A program made the position numbers and the translations under genes. Below the pieces are notes generated by a model. The model worked only from the letters and a program-made list of their open reading frames with translations, was not told the DNA's origin and did not search any database. This document shows, piece by piece, positions 1 through 8,800 of a stretch of DNA of 11,664 nucleotides (positions are counted from its first letter, which is position 1; each line of letters opens with the position of its first letter). This stretch comes from Candidatus Pelagibacter sp. (GTDB lineage Bacteria > Pseudomonadota > Alphaproteobacteria > Pelagibacterales > Pelagibacteraceae), in assembly GCA_028227525.1 (NCBI GenBank), contig JAOJAE010000024.1, positions 1 through 11,664 of the forward strand, given 5' to 3'.

Positions 1-1
1 T

Positions 2-685
2 AGAATTATTAAAAAATTAATACTTTCAAGTAAGGATATAAATCACTCTAAATTAGACAAATTATTTGCTAATTTTAAAATTGATTATAAAAAAATTAAG
101 AAGATACTATTTTGTAGTGTAGTTCCAAAGTCATTCAATATTATTAAAAAATATTTATCAAAAAAAACAAAGCTTAAGTGTTATGAGGTAAAAGATTTAA
201 ATTTAAAATCTTTAATAAGAATTAAAGCAAATTACAAACAAGTAGGCTCTGATAGATTAACTAATGCCGTTAGCTTAATGAATAACAAGAATAATTTCAT
301 AGTTTTGGATTTTGGAACAGCGACAACTTTTGATGTTTTGATAAAAAATACTTATTTTGGGGGTATTATAGCTCCAGGCGTAAGGCTTTCACTAAACACT
401 CTTTCTGATAAAGCTACTCTTATTCCAAAAATTGATCTAAAAAAAATTAAAAATGTGATTGGTAATGATACAATCTCTGCTGTTAGGTCTGGTTTTTTTT
501 GGGGATATGCAGGTTTAATTGACAATATCATTAATTTAATTAAGAAAGAGACTAGAAAGTCTTTTAAAGTTATTATTACTGGAGGGTTTTCTAATTTATT
601 TAAAAATTCAATAAAAACGAAAGTTAATCACAATAAAGATATTACAATTAACGGTCTTATAAAAATCTCAAAACTAATTAAATAA
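2..685 (+). CDS. coaX: Type III pantothenate kinase (CoaX), 5' partial
   Basis: CoaX phosphorylates pantothenate, the first step of coenzyme A synthesis, in the cytoplasm; it belongs to the ASKHA kinase fold. The reading frame is open from base 2, so 227 residues are visible and roughly the first 25-30 residues, including the N-terminal phosphate-binding DxGNT-type motif, lie beyond the left edge. Visible family marks are an SVVP segment at about 116-127, a GSDR motif at 245-256 (the family GADR motif, whose Asp is thought to be the catalytic base), DFGTATTFD starting at 308, and a GGIIAPG segment at about 359-379. The ATG at 278 lies downstream of the GSDR motif and cannot be the true start. 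The stop is one base before the rnj ATG. In alphaproteobacteria coaX commonly precedes rnj. The Ser in place of Ala in GSDR is a minor variation. Confidence in identity is high. Confidence 0.93.
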   Translation, partial: RIIKKLILSSKDINHSKLDKLFANFKIDYKKIKKILFCSVVPKSFNIIKKYLSKKTKLKCYEVKDLNLKSLIRIKANYKQVGSDRLTNAVSLMNNKNNFIVLDFGTATTFDVLIKNTYFGGIIAPGVRLSLNTLSDKATLIPKIDLKKIKNVIGNDTISAVRSGFFWGYAGLIDNIINLIKKETRKSFKVIITGGFSNLFKNSIKTKVNHNKDITINGLIKISKLIK

Positions 686-686
686 A

Positions 687-2342
687 ATGAAAGATGAATT
701 ATTATTTTGTCCACTAGGTGGATCTGGTGAGATAGGCATGAACATGAATTTGTTTGCTTATGGTAAGCCAGGCGAACATAAATGGATTATGGTTGATATT
801 GGTGTTACTTTTGCTGATGACACATTGCCGGGTATTGATCTAATTTATCCAGATCCTGGATTTATAGTTGATAGAAAAGAAGATCTTTTAGGAATTGTTT
901 TAACCCATGCTCATGAGGATCACATAGGTGCTATTGCTCATCTCTGGCCTCAACTCGAATGTAAAATATTTGCAACTCCTTTTACCGCTGTTTTAATTAA
1001 AGAAAAATTTAAAGAAAAACATATTGATATAACAAGACATCTTAAAATAGTTCAATTAAATGGAACTATAGATTTAAATCCATTTAAAATAGAATACATT
1101 ACATTAACTCACTCAATTCTTGAACCAAATGGTTTAAGAATAGAAACTCCAGCTGGTGTAATTTTGCATACTGGTGATTGGAAAATTGATCCAGAGCCTT
1201 TAATCGGTGGAAAGATAAACTCAAATAGATTGAAAGAAATAGGTAACGAAGGTGTTCTCGCAATGATATGCGACTCAACTAATGTTTTTAGTTTAGGTAA
1301 AGCAGGTTCTGAATTAGATGTTAGAAAAAGTATGCTAAATATTATGAGTAGCTTAAAAAAGAGAATTATCATTGCTTCTTTTGCATCCAATGTTGCTAGA
1401 TTAGAAACTGCTTTTTATTGTGCTGAAAAAACTGGAAGACAAATATCTTTAGTTGGCAGATCAATGCACAGAATATTTAAAGCTGCTCGACAATGTGGTT
1501 ATTTAAAAGATGTTATTGAACCAATTGATCCACGTGAGGCAAAAAATATTGCAAGAGAAAAAATAGTTTATCTTTGTACAGGTAGCCAAGGTGAACCAAT
1601 GGCAGCATTGATGAGAATTGCAAAATATACTCATCCAGATGTATTTATCGAAAAGGATGATACTGTAATATTTTCATCTAAAATTATTCCTGGTAATGAA
1701 AAAAAATTATATAATTTGCAAAATCAATTGGTTAAAGATGGCATTGAAGTTATATCTGAAGAAAATGAATTTGTTCATGTTTCAGGACATCCAAATAGAG
1801 ACGATTTAAGAGAAATGTATGAATGGGTAAAACCACAATGTGTTATTCCAGTACATGGTGAACACAGACATATGATTGAACATATTAAATTTGCTAAAGA
1901 AATGAATGTCCCGCACCCTGTTCAAGTAGAAAATGGTGACATTGTAAAGCTATATCCAGGCAAACCTGCGGTATACGATAAAGCACCTAGTGGTAGACTT
2001 TATGTTGATGGCAACATTAGTGTAATTGAGGATGCTCAATCAATTAAGGATAGAAAAAACTTAAGCGCCAATGGATATATTGAAGCTACAATTTTAATTA
2101 CGCCAAATGGTAATATTCACAAAAGACCTGTTTTAACGTTTAGAGGTATCCCAGTTGATGATACTGAAGAATTTGTTTATGGTTTAGAGGATGCAATTGA
2201 AGAAATTACAAGAACTTTCAAATTAGGAAGTAAACAACAAGAGCATAATTTGATTGATGCTCTTAAAATTGCATGTAGAAAATTTTCAAAAGAAAAAACT
2301 GGAAAAAAACCTTTTACAAATATTAACTTAGTAAGAATTTAA
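687..2342 (+). CDS. rnj: Ribonuclease J
   Basis: This is a metallo-beta-lactamase/beta-CASP ribonuclease with 5'-to-3' exonuclease and endonuclease activity, acting in mRNA decay and RNA maturation in the cytoplasm. It is 551 residues long, normal for the family. Zinc-site motifs are visible: HAHEDH at residues 74-79, the THS histidine at 142, HTGDW at 161-165, and a late PVHGEHRH at 388-395 with His390. The beta-CASP region includes CDST at 195-198, CTGSQGEP at 297-304, and SGHPNRDDL at 366-374. A shorter C-terminal domain follows from about residue 450. The start lies one base after the coaX stop, and no Shine-Dalgarno sequence is visible upstream. The last base of the gene is the first base of the next ATG (TAATG). 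Alphaproteobacteria use RNase J alongside RNase E. Whether this copy also needs a partner is not visible. Confidence 0.96.
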   Translation: MKDELLFCPLGGSGEIGMNMNLFAYGKPGEHKWIMVDIGVTFADDTLPGIDLIYPDPGFIVDRKEDLLGIVLTHAHEDHIGAIAHLWPQLECKIFATPFTAVLIKEKFKEKHIDITRHLKIVQLNGTIDLNPFKIEYITLTHSILEPNGLRIETPAGVILHTGDWKIDPEPLIGGKINSNRLKEIGNEGVLAMICDSTNVFSLGKAGSELDVRKSMLNIMSSLKKRIIIASFASNVARLETAFYCAEKTGRQISLVGRSMHRIFKAARQCGYLKDVIEPIDPREAKNIAREKIVYLCTGSQGEPMAALMRIAKYTHPDVFIEKDDTVIFSSKIIPGNEKKLYNLQNQLVKDGIEVISEENEFVHVSGHPNRDDLREMYEWVKPQCVIPVHGEHRHMIEHIKFAKEMNVPHPVQVENGDIVKLYPGKPAVYDKAPSGRLYVDGNISVIEDAQSIKDRKNLSANGYIEATILITPNGNIHKRPVLTFRGIPVDDTEEFVYGLEDAIEEITRTFKLGSKQQEHNLIDALKIACRKFSKEKTGKKPFTNINLVRI

Positions 2343-2587
2343 TGAGCATCACAGGCTTAGCAATAATCTATATAATAATATGGTGGATTGTATTTTTCGT
2401 TATATTGCCAATAGATGTAAAAAGAACAAAAACAGTTAAAATTGACGGAGAAGATCCTGGGTCACCAGATAACCCCAAAATGCTAAAAAAATTCTTATAT
2501 TGCACAGGTATTACAACTGTTATTTTTGTATTAATTTATCTATTAATAAAATTTGAATATTTAAATTTAAGAAATATTATTAATTAA
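2342..2587 (+). CDS. DUF1467 family small membrane protein
   Basis: An 81-residue protein with two predicted membrane helices (about residues 4-23 and 50-70). A short hydrophilic loop between them carries the GEDPGSPDNP segment (36-45), and a WW pair sits in helix 1 (14-15), followed by an ILP segment. This pattern matches the alphaproteobacterial DUF1467 family, which has no established function. It probably sits in the inner membrane, with both ends on one side and the charged loop on the other. Its ATG overlaps the rnj stop by one base, and its stop is one base before the proS ATG, so it is translated within the same run of genes. The position between rnj and proS is, as I recall, widely kept in alphaproteobacteria, which argues that the gene is real and selected. 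Its function cannot be read from the sequence. Confidence 0.85.
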   Translation: MSITGLAIIYIIIWWIVFFVILPIDVKRTKTVKIDGEDPGSPDNPKMLKKFLYCTGITTVIFVLIYLLIKFEYLNLRNIIN

Positions 2588-2588
2588 G

Positions 2589-3923
2589 ATGCTTTTATCA
2601 AAATCTTTTATTCCAATTTTAAAAAATAATCCTTCTGAGGCCAAGATTAAATCTCATCAACTTATGTTAAGAGTTGGAATGATTAAACAAGCTTCAGCCG
2701 GTATTTACTCTTGGTTACCGCTTGGATTTAAAGTCATGAAAAAAATTGAATCTATAGTTAGACAAGAACAAAATAAAATTGGTGCGCAAGAAATTTTAAT
2801 GCCAACAATTCAATCAAGTGAAATTTGGAAAGAAAGTGGCAGATATGATGATTATGGTGAGGAAATGCTCAGAATTAAAGATCGTCAAGATAGAGAGATG
2901 CTTTATGGACCAACTAATGAAGAGCAAATTACTGAGATTTTTAGATCTTCATTTAAGTCCTATAAGTCATTGCCGCAACTTCTTTACCACATACAATGGA
3001 AATTTAGAGATGAGATTAGACCTCGATTTGGAATTATGAGAGGTAGGGAATTTTATATGAAAGATGCATATTCATTTGATGTAACAGATGAAGATGCATT
3101 TTATTCTTATAATAAATTTTTTCTATCTTATTTAAGAACTTTTAAAAGGTTATCATTAACCGCTATTCCTATGGCTGCTGATACAGGTCCCATAGGGGGA
3201 AATTTATCACATGAGTTTATAATTTTAGCTGACACAGGTGAAAGTAAAATTTTTACTGATAAAAGAATCTTTGATTTAAATAGTGACGGTACTAATTTAG
3301 AAAAATCTTCATTAGAACAAATGCGTAAAAAATATGAACAATTTTATTCTGTAACTGATGAGAAATTTAACAAAGATGAATTTGAGAAAATAGTTTCTGA
3401 AGAAAATAGATTAATAACCAAAGGTATTGAAGTAGGTCATATATTCTATTTTGGTGACAAATATTCTAAAGCCATGGAAGCTGCTGTTGATCTTCCTGGA
3501 GGTAAAAAAGACTTTGTAAAAATGGGATCTTATGGAATTGGTGTGTCGAGATTAGTGGGGGCTATTATAGAGGCAAAATATGATGATAAAAATGAAATCA
3601 TGAAATGGCCATTGTCTGTTGCTCCATATGATATTGCACTTATTCCTATGATAAATAAAAATGATACCTCTGCTCTTGAAAAGGCTAAAAATATAAATTC
3701 TGAGCTAATCAAAAATAATATTGAAGCAATTATTGATGATACTGATGAAAACTATTCATCAAAAATAAAAAAAATGAATTTAATTGGAGCTCCATACCAA
3801 ATTATAATTGGAAAAAAATCAGAAGGAGATCTTTTGGAATTTAAAGAAACAGGCGGCGAAGCTCAGAATTTAAGTTTAAATAAAATAATAGAAATTATAA
3901 CAAAACAAAAAGTTTCAAATTGA
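2589..3923 (+). CDS. proS: Prolyl-tRNA synthetase, compact alphaproteobacterial type
   Basis: ProRS charges tRNA-Pro with proline in the cytoplasm. It is a class IIa synthetase. The 444-residue length fits the short alphaproteobacterial/mitochondrial-like form, not the roughly 570-residue form with an inserted editing (YbaK-like) domain; no such insertion lies between motifs 2 and 3. Visible catalytic-core marks are GRYDDYGEEM at 84-93, YGPTNEE at 106-112, the motif 2 RDEIRPRFG stretch at 140-148, REFYMKDAYSF at 153-163, GGNLSHEF at 203-210, and motif 3 MGSYGIGVSR at 312-321. The anticodon-binding domain occupies roughly 345-440. The ATG is one base after the DUF1467 stop; no Shine-Dalgarno sequence is seen. 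The stop overlaps the TTG start of lolC/E in a TTGA junction. Without the editing insertion, clearance of Ala-tRNA-Pro would need a free-standing protein elsewhere (inference). Confidence 0.97.
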   Translation: MLLSKSFIPILKNNPSEAKIKSHQLMLRVGMIKQASAGIYSWLPLGFKVMKKIESIVRQEQNKIGAQEILMPTIQSSEIWKESGRYDDYGEEMLRIKDRQDREMLYGPTNEEQITEIFRSSFKSYKSLPQLLYHIQWKFRDEIRPRFGIMRGREFYMKDAYSFDVTDEDAFYSYNKFFLSYLRTFKRLSLTAIPMAADTGPIGGNLSHEFIILADTGESKIFTDKRIFDLNSDGTNLEKSSLEQMRKKYEQFYSVTDEKFNKDEFEKIVSEENRLITKGIEVGHIFYFGDKYSKAMEAAVDLPGGKKDFVKMGSYGIGVSRLVGAIIEAKYDDKNEIMKWPLSVAPYDIALIPMINKNDTSALEKAKNINSELIKNNIEAIIDDTDENYSSKIKKMNLIGAPYQIIIGKKSEGDLLEFKETGGEAQNLSLNKIIEIITKQKVSN

Positions 3924-5155
3924 TTTCTACGTTAGAAAAAGAAATTACTTTTAGATTTTTAAAAGCTAGAAAAAAAGATGGCTTTTTAAATGTTATATCT
4001 ATTTTTTCCTTTATAGGAATAAGCCTTGGTGTTGCAGTCCTAATAATTGTTATGTCAGTAATGAACGGATTTAGGACAGAACTAATAAACAAGATAGTAG
4101 GTTTTAACTCACATATAACTGTTAAATCTTATGATGACAGTGGGATTGATTTTAAAAAATTAGATGACAAAAATTTAAATTTAATCACTAATAATCTTGT
4201 TTTTAGCAACTCTGGTGAAGCAATTATCTTAAAAAACAATACTTCAAAAGGAATAGTTTTAAGAGGTTATCAATCTAAAGAATTTTCTAATTTAACGATA
4301 ATCAAAAATGACAAATTTAAAGGAGATCGATCAAAATTAAGTAACAACTCTATTTCTATAGGTAATGAATTAAGCTTTAGTTTAGATCTTAAAATAGGAG
4401 ATAAAATTACTCTTATGTCACCTTCGGGAGTTGAAACGATTATAGGAAGCATGCCAAAACAAAAAACTTTTGAAGTAACATCAATTTTTAACAGTGGATT
4501 GGCTGATTTTGATAACAATATAGCTCTTATCAATTTAGATACATTAGATGATTTTTTTGGTTTTGAACAAAAGGATAGAAACTTAGAAATTTATCTAAAA
4601 GATCCCCAAGATATTGAGTCACAAAAAAAAATAGTTCAAAAAATTTTTGATCAAGAATTTATTTACACATGGGCAGATATGAATAGCTCTTTATTTTCAG
4701 CATTAAAAGTTGAGAGAAATGTAATGTTTATAATCTTGTCTTTGATAATTATTGTAGCTGCGTTCAATATAATATCTGGATTAACAATTTTAGTTAAGAA
4801 CAAAACTAGAGATATTGCAATTTTAAAATCAATTGGAGTTTTAAATAAATCAATTGTTAAAATATTCTTTTTAATTGGTGTAATTATTGGCACTTCTGCA
4901 ACTATTTTTGGAATTTTTTTAGGAGTTACTTTTTCACTATATGTTGAAAATTTTAGACAATTTTTAAGCTCAACATTTAATATTAGTTTATTTCCTGAAG
5001 AGATTTATTTTTTAAGTACTATGCCTTCTGAAATTAACCCTTATTCTATACTTTTAATATCAATCTGCTCAATATTAATAACAGTTATTGTCTCTATATT
5101 TCCTGCTTTCAAAGCTGCTAATTTAGATCCAATTCAATCATTAAAATATGAATAA
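3920..5155 (+). CDS. lolC: Lipoprotein-releasing ABC transporter permease, LolC/LolE family
   Basis: This is the inner-membrane subunit that, with the LolD ATPase, extracts outer-membrane lipoproteins from the inner membrane and hands them to the periplasmic chaperone LolA. The 411 residues show the family topology: a membrane helix at about 24-48, a large periplasmic domain at about 50-265, and three helices at about 267-291, 313-342 and 373-397. After helix 2 comes KNKTRDIAILKSIG (293-306), the conserved segment that contacts the ATPase. The start is TTG at 3920, overlapping the proS stop. The resulting N-terminus (ISTLEKEITFRFLKARKK) aligns with the usual LolC/E beginning, and the first in-frame ATG lies inside helix 1. 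Only one permease gene is present, as in systems where a single protein (sometimes called LolF) replaces LolC plus LolE. The symbol is therefore a family-level label. Confidence 0.92.
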   Translation: MISTLEKEITFRFLKARKKDGFLNVISIFSFIGISLGVAVLIIVMSVMNGFRTELINKIVGFNSHITVKSYDDSGIDFKKLDDKNLNLITNNLVFSNSGEAIILKNNTSKGIVLRGYQSKEFSNLTIIKNDKFKGDRSKLSNNSISIGNELSFSLDLKIGDKITLMSPSGVETIIGSMPKQKTFEVTSIFNSGLADFDNNIALINLDTLDDFFGFEQKDRNLEIYLKDPQDIESQKKIVQKIFDQEFIYTWADMNSSLFSALKVERNVMFIILSLIIIVAAFNIISGLTILVKNKTRDIAILKSIGVLNKSIVKIFFLIGVIIGTSATIFGIFLGVTFSLYVENFRQFLSSTFNISLFPEEIYFLSTMPSEINPYSILLISICSILITVIVSIFPAFKAANLDPIQSLKYE

Positions 5156-5825
5156 TTTTTTAGAATTAAAAAATATTTCTAAACACTTTCATATAGATAA
5201 GAAAATTAAAGTTTTAAAAAATTTGTCTTACAATTTTAATAAAGGAAAAATGTATTCATTAATGGGTCCATCTGGATCTGGAAAATCAACATTACTTAAT
5301 TTAATATCTTTAATTGATAGACCTTCCCTTGGTTCTATTAAATTCAATGATAAATTAGTTAATTTCTCTAACAACAAAAACAATGATATTTTTAGAGCTA
5401 AAAATATTGGTATTGTTTATCAACAAAATAATTTACTTGCCGATTTTACAGCTTTAGAAAATGTTTATTTAGCAAACTTATCTATTAATAATGATAAAGA
5501 CTCAGCAATTACAAAAGCAAAAGTTCTATTAAAAAAGATTGGTTTATCAAATAGATTAAATCATTTTCCCTCTCAATTATCCGGCGGTGAGTGTCAGCGT
5601 GTAGCAATTGCAAGAGCAATCATTAATGATCCAGAGATAATTCTTGCAGATGAACCTACTGGAAGTTTAGATTTAAACACTGCAAAAGAAATATTTGAAC
5701 TTTTAAATAATCAAAAAAAACCTAATAGACTTATTATATTTGCAACCCACAATAGATTTTTTGCTGATAAGGCAGATTGCCTTTTGGAGATAACAGATGG
5801 TAGTGTAAAAACTATTAATGTCTGA
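5148..5825 (+). CDS. lolD: Lipoprotein-releasing system ATP-binding protein LolD
   Basis: LolD is the ATPase of the LolCDE-type lipoprotein-release complex on the cytoplasmic face of the inner membrane. The 225 residues contain all ABC motifs: Walker A GPSGSGKST at 40-48, the Q-loop YQQ at 91-93, signature LSGGE at 144-148, Walker B IILADEP at 164-170 followed by the D-loop SLD (173-175), and the H-loop His at 201 in FATH. The stretch after the Q-loop (NNLLADFTALENV) is typical of the LolD/MacB/FtsE branch. The permease gene immediately upstream makes LolD the best choice within that branch. The ATG overlaps the end of the permease gene by 8 bases, and the stop overlaps dnaE by 8 bases. No Shine-Dalgarno sequence is evident, so translation is probably coupled to the upstream gene (inference). 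Confidence 0.95.
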   Translation: MNNFLELKNISKHFHIDKKIKVLKNLSYNFNKGKMYSLMGPSGSGKSTLLNLISLIDRPSLGSIKFNDKLVNFSNNKNNDIFRAKNIGIVYQQNNLLADFTALENVYLANLSINNDKDSAITKAKVLLKKIGLSNRLNHFPSQLSGGECQRVAIARAIINDPEIILADEPTGSLDLNTAKEIFELLNNQKKPNRLIIFATHNRFFADKADCLLEITDGSVKTINV

Positions 5826-8800
5826 GTCTTCTAGCCAAAACTTTAATCATCTAAAAATACATTCTCAATATTCTATTTGTGAAGGGGCTATCAAAATTGA
5901 TGATTTACAAGATTTCTCAAAACAAAATAAATTAAAATCATTAGCTATTTGTGATACCTCAAATCTATGTGGTGCTTTAGAATTTGCTGAAAAAATTTCT
6001 AAAGTTGGCACTCAGCCAATTATTGGTACTCAAATTAATTTTAAATATAATGATGTCATAGGTTTAATACCTCTGTTTGCACTAAATGAAGAAGGTTATA
6101 AAAGAATAATTAAATTATCTTCAAATTCTTTTCTTGAAAACGATGCACTTTCTGAACCACACGTTGATTTTAATGAACTACTAGAAGATAATGAGGGAGT
6201 TTCTATTTTTTCTGGAACTATTTTTGGATTTTTTGGAGAATTATTTAATAAAGGAAAATTTAGTGAGATACACGACCTATATAAAAAACTTAATTCTAAT
6301 TTTGGTGATCGATTTTATATAGAGATTCAAAGACATAATGATCAAAACGAATTAGGTTTTGAAAAGTTTAATTTAAAAAAATCTTTAGAATTAGAAATTC
6401 CAATAATTGCAACTAACGAAGTTTTTTATTTAGATAAAGATATGCATGAAGCTCATGATGCTTTGATTTGCATAGGTAATAAGACTTATGTGAATGATAA
6501 ATCAAGAATAAGATTAAGTAACCAACATTATTTTAAAAATAATTCAGAAATGAGCGAGTTGTTTGCAGATCTTCCTGAAGCTTTAGAAAATAATTATAAT
6601 TTTCCCTTAAGATGTAGTTTTAGACCATTATTTTCAAATCCAATTTTACCGAATATTAGCTCTGAAAAAGGTGGTAATGCAGATGATGTTTTAAAAAAAG
6701 ACTCATTACATGGTTTAAGAATAAAGTTTGATAAAATTTTTGGAATTAAAGCTAATGATCTTGAAAAAAATCAAACATATATAGATTACAAGGATAGATT
6801 AGATCATGAATTATCAATCATAATTGAAATGAAATATTCAAGTTATTTCCTTATAGTATCTGATTATATTAAGTGGGCAAAAAATAACGATATTCCTGTT
6901 GGTCCTGGTAGAGGTTCTGGAGCTGGATCATTAGTAGCTTGGTGTCTTTCAATTACTGACGTTGATCCTATAAAATTTAATCTAATTTTTGAAAGATTTT
7001 TAAATCCTGATCGTATTTCAATGCCAGATTTTGATATCGACTTTTGTGAGGAAAAAAGAGATTTAGTTTTTGAATATTTAACAAAAAAATATCAAGACAG
7101 TGTCGCTCATATAATTACTTTTGGTAAGTTAAAAGCTAGGATGGTTATTAGAGATGTTGGAAGAGTGTTAGGTTTGCCTTATGGATTTGTTGATAGTATT
7201 TCCAAAATGATACCATTTGATCCATCTAGACCACAAAGTTTATCACAATGTATTGCAGGTGAACCAAGATTACAAAAACTTGTTAATGAAGATCCTAGAG
7301 TAAAAAAATTAACAGAAATTTCTTTAAAATTAGAGGGTTTAAACCGTAATGTTGCAACTCATGCTGCTGGTGTTGTTATTGCGGATAAAAAGTTAACTGA
7401 AATAGTTCCATTATACAAAGATGCTTCAGCAAATTTATTATTACCATCTACTCAATTTGATATGTATTCAGCAGAAAATGCTGGATTAATAAAATTTGAT
7501 TTTTTAGGTCTTAAAACATTAACTGTAATTAATAATACTCAAAAATTAGTAAGAAAATTTAATAAAGACTTTGATGTAGAAAATATTAGCTACGAAGATC
7601 AAAAAGTATTTGATCTATTATCTAGCGGTAACACAGTTGGATTGTTTCAAGTTGAGAGTGCCGGTATGAGAGAGGCGCTAATTCAAATGAAACCTAATCA
7701 TATTGAAGATATTATTGCTTTAGTAGCTCTTTATAGACCAGGCCCTATGAGCAATATTCCAACTTATAATGACTGCAAACATGGAAGACAAACTCCAGAC
7801 TATCTTCACCCTTTGTTAGAAGATATTTTAAAACCAACATATGGCGTAATTATATATCAAGAACAAGTGATGCAAATTGCACAAAAATTATCTGGTTTTA
7901 CCGCAGGTCAAGCCGATCTTCTTAGAAGAGCCATGGGAAAAAAGAAAAGAGCAGAATTAGAAAAACAAAAACAAGGTTTTATTGCAGGTGCTTTAAAAAA
8001 TGGAATAGCAAAAGATGTTGCGGCTGGTATTTTTTTAAAAATAGAACCATTTGCTGAATATGGTTTTAACAAAAGTCACGCTGCTGCTTATGCAATTATA
8101 TCTTATCAAACTGCTTTTTTAAAAACTTATTATCCGAAAGAATTTATTGCAGCATCAATGACAATGGATATTTCTAATCAAAATAAGTTAAGTGAATTTT
8201 ATGAAGAATTAAAAAGATTAAATGTTGAAATTACAAGACCAGACATAAATGAATGTTTTGCTGATTTTAGAACAGTTGATAATAAATTCTATTATGCTTT
8301 AGGAGGTATAAAAGCTGTAGGATTTGAAGCTATTTCAAATGTTGTGAAGGAAAGAACTGAAAATGGTAATTTTAAATCAATTAATGATTTTCTTAATAGA
8401 GTTAACCCCAAGGATATGAATAAATTGCAGTTAGAAGGTTTAGTAAAAGCCGGTGCTTTTGATACTATTAATAATAATCGACAATCACTTTTTAGTTCAA
8501 TACCAAACTTTATTCTTAAAACAAAAAATATGTTTGAAAATAAATCAGCAAATCAAATAGATTTATTTTCTGAAGATGAATCTACACAAGATAATATTGT
8601 CAATGAAATTGAAGATTGGAAATTTGAAGAACGTTTGTCAAAAGAATTTGAAGCAATAGGATTTTTTATCTCAGATCACCCTCTAAATCAATTTACAGAA
8701 ATTTTTGGTGACTATAAAATTCTGGATTACTCAAATTTTAATTTAAGTGATGAAATAAAGGAAGCTAATATTGCAGCTACTCTATTGAAAGTCCAAGAAA

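Noticed and set aside
491..504. Run of eight T followed by four G in coaX as a possible frameshift site
   Set aside because: The frame continues with expected CoaX residues on both sides (SGFFWGYAGLID), so there is no sign of a break.
278..685. A short 135-residue gene starting at ATG 278
   Set aside because: The same frame is open to the left edge and encodes CoaX motifs (SVVP, GSDR) upstream of this ATG, so it is an internal Met of a longer gene cut by the window.
1109..1390. Minus-strand open frames inside rnj, proS, lolC/E, dnaE, rpsB and tsf
   Set aside because: They lie wholly or almost wholly within confidently identified genes, show no recognisable domain, and reflect the codon bias of the sense strand.
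2818..3039. Plus-strand 73-residue frame inside proS
   Set aside because: It overlaps the motif 2 region of proS in another frame and has no family resemblance or start signal.
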